From positions 1 to 9,029 of the forward strand of contig RFUD01000068.1 in NCBI GenBank assembly GCA_009923125.1: a DNA stretch of 9,029 bases. Reading direction: 5' to 3'. The position numbers and the translations under genes were made by a program. This document shows, one piece after another, positions 1 to 7,810 of this stretch. This DNA is from Planctomycetia bacterium (GTDB lineage: Bacteria; Planctomycetota; Planctomycetia; Pirellulales; UBA1268). Under the pieces are notes generated by a model. The model did not search any database, was not told the DNA's origin, and worked only from the letters and a program-made list of their open reading frames with translations. Position 1 is the first letter of the stretch. Each line of letters begins with the position of its first letter.

Positions 1-455
1 TCGACCCGATCACGCTCGGCCATCTCGACGTGATCGGCAGGGCCGCCCGGATTTTCGAGACGATCGTCGTCGGCGTGGGCATCAACCCCGACAAGCAGCC
101 GATGTTTTCGCTCGAGGAGCGGGTCGCCCTCGTCCGCGCCTCGGTGGCCCACCTCGCCAACGTGCGGGTCGAGCTGTTCAGCGGACTGTCGGTGGCCTTC
201 GTGCAGGCCCAGGGGGCTCACGTGCTCCTCCGCGGCGTCCGCTCCCTGACCGACATCGAGGCGGAGTTCACCATGACGCTCGCCAACCGCAAGCTCGACC
301 CGGCGGTCGAAACCGTGTTCCTGATGGCCGACGCCCAGTACAGCCACATTTCGTCGTCCCTGTTGAAGCAGATCACGCCGCTCGCCGACGACGCTGCCCT
401 GCTGCAATTCGTGCCCCCTCCGGTCGTCCGGGCACTGCGGGCGAAACTCGCCTGA
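1..455 (+). CDS. coaD: Phosphopantetheine adenylyltransferase, 5'-truncated by window edge
   Basis: CoaD transfers AMP from ATP to 4'-phosphopantetheine, giving dephospho-CoA, the penultimate step of coenzyme A synthesis in the cytoplasm. The frame is open from base 3 and shows 150 residues. The visible part begins DPITLGHLDVI, which holds the nucleotidyltransferase TxGH motif (residues 4-7) that contacts ATP phosphates. Further on are the family motifs LLRGVRS (about 75-81), DIEAEFTMTLANRKL with the following ETVFLM, and ISSSLLK (about 116-122), the C-terminal nucleotide-binding signature. The family is about 160 residues long, so only the first ten or so residues, including the start codon, are missing at the left. 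A GTG at base 30 is inside the conserved N-terminal motif region and is not the true start. The gene runs towards mcsB, with a 90-base gap. Family identification is secure. Confidence 0.95.
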   Translation, partial: DPITLGHLDVIGRAARIFETIVVGVGINPDKQPMFSLEERVALVRASVAHLANVRVELFSGLSVAFVQAQGAHVLLRGVRSLTDIEAEFTMTLANRKLDPAVETVFLMADAQYSHISSSLLKQITPLADDAALLQFVPPPVVRALRAKLA

Positions 456-514
456 GCCAGGCCCAATCGCGAACCGGCCCGATCCCCGACGCGGCGGCCG
501 CCCACACGCCGTGC

Positions 515-546
515 ACGGCCCGGCGGGGCGTGGCTGCGGGCCGTTT
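515..546 (+). terminator. Possible weak terminator hairpin between convergent coaD and mcsB
   Basis: A perfect 8-base inverted repeat, ACGGCCCG (515-522) and CGGGCCGT (537-544), is separated by a 14-base loop. On the + strand it is followed by only three T residues (544-546). It lies 60 bases after the coaD stop and directly after the mcsB stop on the other strand. The position suits a terminator, but the T tract is short and the GC content is high enough for chance repeats. Confidence 0.3.
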
Positions 547-1622
547 CAGTTGACGCTCGAGGGGGCCCCCGGCCCGCCCTCGAAATGCTGCCGCAGATAG
601 CGGGCCCGCTCGATGTTGCGGTCGTTCGTGTCGAGCTCGATGCCCCGGAGCTTCTGCAGGTGGGCGGGCTGCGTCCGCACCAGCAGCGAGTTGATGTCGG
701 CGATCTTCACGTCGCCGATCAGGCCCAAGAGCACACCCATGCGCACGCGCGACAGGAGCTGCATCGTCTCCTCGGCGCTGATCGTCTGGGCCGTCCGGAG
801 GATGCCGTAGGCGCGGCTCACCTGGTCGTGCACGTTCTGCTGCGTCTCGCGCACGAGAAACTCGCGGGCCCGCCGCTCGTAGTCGATCAGCACGGGCACG
901 ACGTCCCCCACCTGCTCGACGAGTTGCTCCTCGCTGCGGCCGAGCGTGGTCTGGTTGGAGATCTGGTAGAAATCCCCCATGGCCTGCGACCCCTCGCCGT
1001 ACAGCCCGCGCACGGCCAGCGAGATCTTGTGCAGGCTGCGGAACACCTTGTCGATCTGCCGCGTGATCACGAGCGCGGGGAGATGGAGCATGACGCTGAC
1101 GCGGATGCCGGTGCCGACGTTGGTGGGGCAGGCCGTGAGATAGCCGTACCGCGGATGGAAGGCGTAGGGCACGACCTTCTCGATCTGGTCGTCCACGGCT
1201 CGGATCTGGTCCCACGCCCCCTTCAGGTCGAGCCCGCTGTGCATGCACTGGATGCGCAGGTGATCCTCCTCGTTGATCATCAGGCTCACCTGCTCCATGC
1301 GGTCGATCGCCACGCCCCGCGCCCCCTGGGCCTCGGCGTGTTCCCGGCTGATCAACTGCCGCTCGACGAGGAACTGGCGGTCGATCTCCTCCAGCCGGCC
1401 GACGTCGATGTACTCGAGCCCCTGGCCGAGCGGTGTGCCCGCGATCCGCTCGCGCAGAAATCGCTCCACGTCGGCCCGATCCTGCTCCGAAGCACGGCTG
1501 ACGAAGGGATAGTGGGCGACGTTGCGCGCCAGCCGCACGCGACTGCTCATCACGATGTCGGACTCCGGGCCGGTGCCGCGCAGCCACTCACCGATCGATT
1601 GCGCGAGTGCGTCGAGTTTCAC
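546..1622 (-). CDS. mcsB: Protein arginine kinase McsB
   Basis: McsB phosphorylates arginine side chains of proteins, which in Firmicutes marks them for degradation by ClpCP. The 358-residue product has the phosphagen-kinase fold signatures: SSRVRLARN near residues 26-34 (ATP-phosphate arginines), NEEDHLRI at 117-124, and the catalytic-cysteine motif CPTNVGTG with Cys165. Length and Cys position closely match Bacillus McsB, and like it this protein lacks the N-terminal domain of eukaryotic creatine/arginine kinases. The phosphoarginine-sensing motif RDxxRA near the C-terminus appears as RNIERA (335-340), with Asp replaced by Asn. The start is GTG at 1620-1622. It overlaps the mcsA stop by 4 bases (GTGA) and has an AAGGAG Shine-Dalgarno 5 bases upstream, so translation is probably coupled to mcsA. 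No ctsR or clpC lies beside the pair in this window. Assignment is secure; the substrates and protease partner are inferred. Confidence 0.96.
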   Translation of the reverse strand: MKLDALAQSIGEWLRGTGPESDIVMSSRVRLARNVAHYPFVSRASEQDRADVERFLRERIAGTPLGQGLEYIDVGRLEEIDRQFLVERQLISREHAEAQGARGVAIDRMEQVSLMINEEDHLRIQCMHSGLDLKGAWDQIRAVDDQIEKVVPYAFHPRYGYLTACPTNVGTGIRVSVMLHLPALVITRQIDKVFRSLHKISLAVRGLYGEGSQAMGDFYQISNQTTLGRSEEQLVEQVGDVVPVLIDYERRAREFLVRETQQNVHDQVSRAYGILRTAQTISAEETMQLLSRVRMGVLLGLIGDVKIADINSLLVRTQPAHLQKLRGIELDTNDRNIERARYLRQHFEGGPGAPSSVN

Positions 1623-2176
1623 GGGTTCTCCTTGCCGGCGGGGCCGGCACCGAGCCAGCGGTCCTCGATGGCCCGGATGGCATCGCGCTGGTCGCGGGCC
1701 TGTTCGTAGTCCTCGCGGGAGATCGACTCCTTCATCTGCTTCCGCAGCCCGATCACGCCGGTCAGGTCGGCGGTGGCCTCCGGGAGCCCGCTCGCGCCGC
1801 GCGACGGCCGGCGACCGGTGTGCTCGGTGGCCCCGTGGATGTTGGCGATCAGCGGTTCGAGTTCCTTCTCGAACTGGACGTAGTCGTGCGGGCAGCCGAG
1901 CCGGCCCTGGTTACGAAACTCGAAGAACGTGATGCCGCACATGTCGCAGGCCCGCTGGTCGAGCAGGGCCAGTTCGTCCGCCGTCTGCCCCACGGCCAAG
2001 GGGCCGCCGGCGGGCTTCGAGGCCGACTCTTCCTCGCTCTCGCCCTCCGCCGCCGCCTCCGACTGGTTGAGGTAGCTGCGTGCGTGGTCCTCGCAGAGGT
2101 GCAGTTCCCGCACGGCGCCGCTCTCGAGTTCCGTGATGTGGAACACCGCCTGCTTGTCGCAATGCTGGCACTTCAT
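1619..2176 (-). CDS. mcsA: McsA-like zinc-binding UVR-motif protein, activator of McsB
   Basis: McsA binds and activates the arginine kinase McsB and links it to ClpC. The 185-residue product starts MKCQHC and has the McsA order: a first metal site with C3xxC6 and C28-E-D-H31, an acidic linker (about 40-55, rich in Glu and Ser), a second site with C77xxC80 and C95-P-H-D98, then a UVR motif (about 140-171, with REDYEQARDQRDAIR) as in UvrB/UvrC, which contacts ClpC-type partners. In Bacillus McsA all four pairs are CxxC; here the second and fourth pairs end in His and Asp or His. The ATG at 2174-2176 was chosen because it begins directly at the zinc motif and lies about 60 bases downstream of an extended -10 element; the open frame continues further upstream without a recognisable domain. 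It is the first gene of an mcsA-mcsB operon. An alternative label is the generic UvrB/UvrC motif-containing protein. Confidence 0.9.
   Translation of the reverse strand: MKCQHCDKQAVFHITELESGAVRELHLCEDHARSYLNQSEAAAEGESEEESASKPAGGPLAVGQTADELALLDQRACDMCGITFFEFRNQGRLGCPHDYVQFEKELEPLIANIHGATEHTGRRPSRGASGLPEATADLTGVIGLRKQMKESISREDYEQARDQRDAIRAIEDRWLGAGPAGKENP
1628..1633 (-). promoter_or_regulatory. Ribosome binding site of mcsB (AAGGAG)
   Basis: AAGGAG on the minus strand lies inside the last codons of mcsA, 5 bases before the GTG of mcsB. It is one of the best Shine-Dalgarno matches in the window and decides the GTG start. Confidence 0.7.
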
Positions 2177-2245
2177 GCGGATGCTCGTCGGAGAAAACGC
2201 GGCACGGCGGCGGCTCGGATCGACCGCAGCCCGCCCACCCTCGCA

Positions 2246-2254
2246 ATCATAGCA
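2246..2254 (-). promoter_or_regulatory. Extended -10 promoter element for mcsA-mcsB
   Basis: The minus strand reads TGCTATGAT, matching the extended -10 consensus TGnTATAAT except for one base. No good -35 hexamer is seen 16-18 bases upstream, as is common for extended -10 promoters. The predicted transcript would start near 2239, leaving a leader of about 60 bases before the mcsA ATG. No CtsR-type direct-repeat operator was found around it. Confidence 0.45.
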
Positions 2255-2309
2255 GGCCGTGAAGACGGAACATTCCTCCCATCCGCTCGCCGCCGCCGCA
2301 ACGCGGTCA

Positions 2310-2338
2310 TTGTTGCCCAGTCGGCCGATGGCTAGTCT
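2310..2338 (+). promoter_or_regulatory. Weak candidate promoter for trpE
   Basis: TTGTTG (2310-2315) and TAGTCT (2333-2338) are separated by 17 bases in the divergent mcsA/trpE spacer. Each hexamer matches the sigma-70 consensus at only three of six positions. The transcript would start near 2345 at a short inverted repeat (GGAGA-AG-TCTCC, 2343-2354). No tryptophan-rich leader peptide or attenuator is visible before trpE. Confidence 0.22.
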
Positions 2339-2396
2339 CTTGGGAGAAGTCTCCGGGCCGTCCGCCATGGACGCCCCCCTCCCACGCCCGTCCACG

Positions 2397-3923
2397 ATGA
2401 CGCACCTTCCCGACGCCGACCGGTTTGCCGACCTGGCGGGCACGGGCGGGCTCGTGCCGGTGTATCGGCGGCTGTTCGCCGACGGACTCACGCCCCTCTC
2501 CGCCTTCGCGAGGATCGATGCGGGCGATGGCGGCTGCCTGTTCGAGAGCGTCGTCGGCGGCGAGAAAGTCGGCCGCTACAGCTTCCTCGGCGCCGATCCG
2601 TTCATGCGGTTCGAGGCGCGCGGCACGCAGGTGCGGGTCACACGTGGCGGCACGGTGGAGACGTTCGCATGCCCCGATCCCCTCGCCGAGTTGGAGCGCC
2701 GGATGGCGGAGTTCCGTCCGGTCCGCCTGCCGGAACTGCCACCCTTCACGAGCGGGGCGGTGGGGTTCGCCGCCTACGACTCCGTCCGCTACGCCGAGCG
2801 TCTGCCGGAGCCGCCGCCGGACGACCTCGGGCTGCCCGACATGAGCTTCGCGCTGTACGACAGGCTCGTGGTGTTCGACAACGTCACCAAGTCGCTCGTC
2901 GTGGTCGCCCTGGCCAGGATCGACGACGCCTCGCCGGCCGGAATCGCCCGCGCGCGTGCGGAGGCCTGTCGCCGGATCGACGCCACGATCGAGCTGCTCT
3001 CGCGACCGCATGACTGGCCCCCACCGTCCGACATCGGGCCGCGGCCCGACCCGGAGAGCCTGGCCGCGACAGCGGCGAACTCGACGTTTTCGCCCGCCGC
3101 CTTCGTCGCCGCCGTGGAGCGGGCGATCGAATACATCCGGGCCGGCGACGTGTTCCAGGTGGTCCTCAGCCGCCGGATCGACGTTCCGTTCCAGGGGCCG
3201 GCGCTCGAACTGTACCGCACCCTGCGGGTGGTCAACCCCAGCCCCTTCATGTTCTACCTGCGCACCCCGGGCGTGACGCTCGTCGGCAGTTCGCCCGAGA
3301 TCATGGTACGGGTCGTGGACGGGGAGATCACGGTCCGGCCGCTGGCCGGCACCCGGCCGCGCGGCGCGACCCCCGACGAGGATCGCCACCTCGCCGAATC
3401 GCTGCTCGCCGACCCGAAGGAACGGGCGGAACACGTGATGCTCATCGACCTCGGCCGCAACGACGTGGGCCGCGTGGCGCGGATCGGGTCGGTGCGCTTG
3501 AGCGACGTGATGACGATCGAGCGGTACAGCCACGTCATGCACCTCACGAGCAACGTCACCGGCCGGTTGGCGGAGGGCATGACCGCGTTCGACGCGCTGC
3601 GGGCCTGCCTCCCGGCGGGCACCGTGTCGGGCGCACCGAAGATCCGCGCCATGGAGATCATCGACGAGCTCGAACCCGTGCGGCGGGGTCCCTACGCCGG
3701 CGCGGTCGGCTACATCGACTTCGGCGGCGCGATGGACACCTGCATCGCGCTGCGCACGATCGTCGTGACCGGCGATCGCGCGTTCGTGCAGTCCGGGGCC
3801 GGCATCGTGGCCGACAGCGTCCCCGCGAGTGAACTCCAGGAGACGCTCAACAAGGCGCAGGGGCTGCTGGTGTCGATCGCGATGACCGCGGCGCGGCTCG
3901 CCCGCCACGCCATCGGATCATGA
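2397..3923 (+). CDS. trpE: Anthranilate synthase component I
   Basis: TrpE, with the glutamine amidotransferase TrpG, converts chorismate to anthranilate, the first committed step of tryptophan synthesis. From the ATG at 2397 the product is 508 residues, within the usual range. Numbered from there it shows a feedback-inhibition motif LFES (48-51, usually LLES), NPSPFMFY (280-287), GTRPRG (318-323), DLGRNDVGR (351-359), ERYSHVMH (375-382) with the catalytic-region His, and PAGTVSGAPK (406-415). Ala precedes GTRPRG where PabB-type aminodeoxychorismate synthases carry a Lys, and the C-terminal part has MDTCIALRT; both favour TrpE over PabB. In-frame ATGs also occur at 2259, 2328 and 2367. The first two precede or overlap the candidate promoter; 2367 remains possible, adding ten residues without a recognised domain. 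No trpG is fused or adjacent. The stop overlaps the next gene by 4 bases. Confidence 0.95.
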   Translation: MTHLPDADRFADLAGTGGLVPVYRRLFADGLTPLSAFARIDAGDGGCLFESVVGGEKVGRYSFLGADPFMRFEARGTQVRVTRGGTVETFACPDPLAELERRMAEFRPVRLPELPPFTSGAVGFAAYDSVRYAERLPEPPPDDLGLPDMSFALYDRLVVFDNVTKSLVVVALARIDDASPAGIARARAEACRRIDATIELLSRPHDWPPPSDIGPRPDPESLAATAANSTFSPAAFVAAVERAIEYIRAGDVFQVVLSRRIDVPFQGPALELYRTLRVVNPSPFMFYLRTPGVTLVGSSPEIMVRVVDGEITVRPLAGTRPRGATPDEDRHLAESLLADPKERAEHVMLIDLGRNDVGRVARIGSVRLSDVMTIERYSHVMHLTSNVTGRLAEGMTAFDALRACLPAGTVSGAPKIRAMEIIDELEPVRRGPYAGAVGYIDFGGAMDTCIALRTIVVTGDRAFVQSGAGIVADSVPASELQETLNKAQGLLVSIAMTAARLARHAIGS

Positions 3924-4751
3924 TCGGCTTCCGGGACACGGCGCTGGTGCTCGGCGACCAGCGGGTGATCGACGGCGTTTCGCTGGAGGCGGCGGCGGGC
4001 CATGCGGTCGCCCTGATCGGCCGGACCGGCAGCGGCAAATCGACACTGCTCGCGGCCGCGGCGGCGGCACTCCCGCTGGCCGGAGGCGATATCCTCGTCG
4101 CGGACCGCTCGGTGCGGCGCGAGGCGGCCGCCAACTCGAGAAACTCGCCGACCCGGCAGGGAGGCCAGGCCGCAGCCGCTCCGCAACGCCGTCACCCAGG
4201 CGCTCGAACTGGGCGGCCTGCGGCACCGAACCACCGACCCCATCGACACGCTCCCCGCCGGGGACGGCCGCAGGCTCCTGCTGGCACGCGCGCTGCTCCA
4301 CGATCCGCAGGTCCTCCTCCTCGACGACCCCTTCGCGGCGCTCGATCCCGCCGGGCGAGCGGCGACGGAGTCGCTCATCCACGACGCTCACCTCATGGGG
4401 AGGACCGTGCTCGCGGCCATCGACGATGGCGACGTGCCCTCCTGCTTCACGCACGTGGCCGTGCTCGCCGCGGGCCGGATCGCCGCCGCGGGCGGAGCCG
4501 ACGTCAGGACGCTGGCCCCGGGGCGGCGGTTCACGTTTCGCGTCACCTCCCGCGGTCGTGCCGACGACGCGGCCGACGCCCTACGGTCCGTCGCGGGTTC
4601 TGGCCGGGCAGTCGATCTCGACCACGCCGAAGCCAGAATCGATCCCGCGGTCGCGCCCCCGGACCGTCTCGTGGAGGCCGTCGTCGCCGCCGGTATCCCC
4701 GTGGATGCCGCGGGGTTTCATCCCGCATGGACCGCCCAGCTGCTGGACTGA
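3920..4751 (+). pseudogene. ABC-2-type exporter ATP-binding protein, frameshifted and internally shortened
   Basis: The gene starts with an ATG overlapping the trpE stop (ATGA), so it was probably co-translated with trpE. The first segment is in the frame of 3920 and carries Walker A GRTGSGKST (residues 34-42, bases 4019-4045), then GGDILVADRSVRREAAA up to about 4132. Beyond that this frame becomes Arg/Pro-rich non-protein-like sequence. From about 4167 to 4751 the coding signal is in another frame (bases divisible by 3): RNAVTQALELGGL, a signature-like LPAGD (4251-4265), Walker B VLLLDDP (4311-4331), D-loop ALDP, and a C-terminal domain like those of ABC-2/NatA-type ATPases, ending AQLLD-stop. 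Walker A to signature is about 77 codons, some 20-30 fewer than usual, and no Q-loop is recognisable. The signature, Walker B Glu (Asp here) and H-loop His (Asp here) are also altered. A pseudogene is most likely; an assembly error cannot be excluded. No permease gene is adjacent. Confidence 0.72.
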
Positions 4752-4773
4752 CGCGGACTCGGCCCGGCCGTCG

Positions 4774-5600
4774 TCAGCCGCAGGCCGCCGCCAGTTCGCC
4801 GGTGAACCGTTCAACCGCGGCCAGCATCTCGTCCGGTCGCTCCGTCGCGGAGTCGGCGATCCGCCGCACCAGCGCCGACCCCACGATCACGCCGTCGGCG
4901 ACGGCGGCCACCGCCCGCACCTGATCGGGCGACGAGATGCCGAACCCCACGAGGATCGGCACGTCGGTCTTCGTGCGCAGCCAGGCGATCCGGTCGAGAA
5001 GACCTGGCGGAAGCTCCGTGCGGGCCCCGGTCACGCCGGCCACGGCAACGCAGTACAGAAACCCCGTCGATCGGCGGGCGATCGCCTCGGCCCGCTCCGG
5101 AGGCGTGGTCGGCGTCACGAGCCGCACCAGCGCCAGCCCCGCCGTCCGGCAGGCATGGTCGAGGTCGTCGCTCTCCTCGAGCGGCAGGTCGGGCACCACG
5201 AAGCCGGCCAGGCCGGCCGCCCGCGCATCGGCGACGAACCGGTCGATGCCGCGGCGAAAGATCAGCGAATAGCTCGCCATCGCGAGGATCGGCATCGTCA
5301 CCCGGGAGGAGGCCTCCCGCGCGATCGAGAACACGTGTTCGAGCGTGATCCCGGACGTCAGCGCCCGCGTGTACGAAGCCTGGATCACCGGGCCGTCGGC
5401 GATCGGGTCGCTGTAGGGCACGCCGAGTTCGCACAGCGTCGCTCCGGCCCGGCCGACCGCCTCGAGCACCGCCACGCTCGTCGTCGGATCGGGATCACCG
5501 GCGGTGACGAACGGCGCCAGCGCCTTGCGGCCTCCGGACCGGGCCGCGGCGAACGCGGCCTCGAGTCGGGCCAGTGGCGTGGGGCCGGAGTCCGGTGGCG

Positions 5601-5604
<4 letters not shown>
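4774..5604 (-). CDS. trpA: Tryptophan synthase alpha subunit
   Basis: TrpA cleaves indole-3-glycerol phosphate to indole and glyceraldehyde-3-phosphate and passes the indole through a tunnel to TrpB. The 276-residue product is a TIM barrel of normal length. It shows FVTAGDPDP (32-40), ELGVPYSDPIADGPVIQAS with the catalytic Glu59 and Asp70, GFVVPDLPLEES (134-145), FLYCVAVAGVTGAR (182-195) with Tyr184, and the phosphate-binding strand-loops PILVGFGISSPDQV (216-229) and ADGVIVGSALV (237-247). The segment usually written YYNPI reads SYSLI (111-115), a substitution away from the catalytic acids. The ATG overlaps the trpB stop by 4 bases (ATGA), so it is the second gene of a trpB-trpA operon with coupled translation. 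It ends 22 bases from the ABC pseudogene on the opposite strand, and no clear terminator is seen there. Confidence 0.97.
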
Positions 5605-6833
<1,229 letters not shown>

Positions 6834-6842
6834 GACAACGGA

Positions 6843-6847
6843 TCCTT
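6843..6847 (-). promoter_or_regulatory. Ribosome binding site of trpB (AAGGA)
   Basis: AAGGA on the minus strand is 9 bases before the ATG at 6833. It supports that start over the in-frame ATGs at 6851 and 6911. Confidence 0.6.
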
Positions 6848-6860
6848 GCATCGGGGGACT

Positions 6861-6879
6861 TCGTGCTCGACTCGCACGA
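6861..6879. promoter_or_regulatory. Inverted repeat near the predicted trpBA transcription start
   Basis: TCGTGC (6861-6866) and GCACGA (6874-6879) form a perfect 6-base inverted repeat with a 7-base centre. It sits immediately downstream of the trpB -10 element, overlapping the likely transcription start near 6876. It could be a repressor operator or a short leader hairpin. No known repressor box was recognised, and an arm of this length can arise by chance in GC-rich DNA. Confidence 0.25.
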
Positions 6880-6882
6880 TTG

Positions 6883-6888
6883 ATTGTA
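6883..6888 (-). promoter_or_regulatory. -10 element (TACAAT) of the trpBA promoter
   Basis: TACAAT on the minus strand matches TATAAT at five of six positions, in a locally AT-rich patch of the divergent trpB/mutM spacer. No convincing -35 is present at 16-18 bases. The leader would be about 43 bases long up to the ATG at 6833. Confidence 0.42.
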
Positions 6889-6925
6889 GCCTGACACGTT
6901 CCGACCACCATCCGGACCGATCGCG

Positions 6926-7810
6926 ATGCCAGAACTCCCCGAAGTCGAGACGATGTGCCGCGGGCTGGCCGGCGCGGTGGGCGGGCGAATCGTCGCGGTC
7001 GAGTTTCCGCGCGGCCGCGTCCGGCCGCTGGCCATCACGCCGGCGCCGGCGACACTGCGCCGCCGGATCAGCGGCCGGACCCTCGCGGCCGTGCGGCGGC
7101 GGGGCAAGCGGGTGCTGCTCGAACTGGTCGGCGACGACCGATCGGCCGACGTCCTGTGGCTGGCCATCGAGCCGAGGATGACGGGCCTGATGCTCATCGC
7201 GGAGCCGCCGTCGGCCGAGCACGTGCGGCTCGTGCTGGAGTTGGACCACGGCCGCGCCGGATCGCAACACCCGCGCCGGGTGCTGTTCTGGGACCGCCGG
7301 GGGCTGGGCACGATCTCGCTCTACGACACGGTCGGGCTGGAGGCGGCCTGCGGGACTCTGAAACTCGGACCGGACGGCCTGGCGATCGCCGGGGCCGACC
7401 TGGCCGCCCGGCTCTCCCGATCCCGCCGCGCCATCAAGCCCGCGCTCCTCGACCAGCGGGTCGTCGCCGGCATCGGCAACATCTACGCGGCCGAAATCCT
7501 GTTTCGCGTGGGGATCGATCCGCGGTCGCCCTGCCGCCGGCTGTCGGCGGAGGCGTGGGAATCGATCGCCACGGCCACGCGCCGCGTGCTCGCGGAGGCG
7601 GTGCGCCACGAAGGCTCGTCGATCGGTGACGAGACCTACCGCACCGCCGACAACCGGGCCGGGCGATTCCAGCGCCGGCATCGCGTCTACGGCCGGGACA
7701 AGCAGCCGTGCACGGCGTGCGGTGAGCCGATCACGAGGATCGTGCAGTCCCAGCGTTCGACGTTCTTCTGCCCGCGGTGCCAGACGCGGCCGCGATCGCG
7801 ACGGCCCTGA
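6926..7810 (+). CDS. mutM: Formamidopyrimidine-DNA glycosylase (Fpg)
   Basis: MutM removes 8-oxoguanine and ring-opened purines from DNA and nicks the resulting abasic site. The 294-residue product starts MPELPEVET, giving the N-terminal Pro nucleophile after Met removal and the catalytic Glu just behind it. Lys61 in RRRGKRVLLEL matches the phosphate-contacting Lys of the family. The helix-two-turn-helix is at about 172-197 (LLDQRVVAGIGNIYAAE, with Asn185). A C-terminal zinc finger uses Cys262, Cys265, Cys282 and Cys285, with the DNA-contacting Arg277 in QRSTFFC. The intercalation loop reads DRRGLG (123-128) where E. coli has DPRRFG, so the Phe wedge is Leu. Residues 230-250 hold a GSSIGDETYRT segment in place of the E. 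coli GGTTLKDF region. The start is fixed by the required Met-Pro; no Shine-Dalgarno is evident. It is divergent from trpB. Confidence 0.95.
   Translation: MPELPEVETMCRGLAGAVGGRIVAVEFPRGRVRPLAITPAPATLRRRISGRTLAAVRRRGKRVLLELVGDDRSADVLWLAIEPRMTGLMLIAEPPSAEHVRLVLELDHGRAGSQHPRRVLFWDRRGLGTISLYDTVGLEAACGTLKLGPDGLAIAGADLAARLSRSRRAIKPALLDQRVVAGIGNIYAAEILFRVGIDPRSPCRRLSAEAWESIATATRRVLAEAVRHEGSSIGDETYRTADNRAGRFQRRHRVYGRDKQPCTACGEPITRIVQSQRSTFFCPRCQTRPRSRRP

Noticed and set aside
585..1709. Open frame of 374 codons on the plus strand opposite mcsB
   Set aside because: It is antisense to mcsB, which has every catalytic motif of the family; the frame itself shows no family motif.
2307..3908. Long open frame of 533 codons on the minus strand opposite trpE
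   Set aside because: It mirrors trpE, is rich in Arg, Gly, His and Ala, and has no recognisable domain; long antisense frames are expected in DNA with GC-rich third codon positions.
2397..3923. Aminodeoxychorismate synthase PabB instead of TrpE
   Set aside because: The residue before GTRPRG is Ala where PabB-type enzymes have Lys, and the LFES and MDTCIALRT motifs fit TrpE.
3920..4180. Programmed ribosomal frameshift in the ABC gene
   Set aside because: No slippery heptamer or obvious downstream pseudoknot is seen near 4133-4166, and the Q-loop region is missing, which a frameshift alone would not restore.
3920..4924. Reading the whole 334-codon frame from 3920 as one protein
   Set aside because: After about residue 71 it becomes Arg/Pro/Ala-rich without ABC motifs and runs into the 3' end of trpA on the other strand, while the expected motifs appear in another frame.
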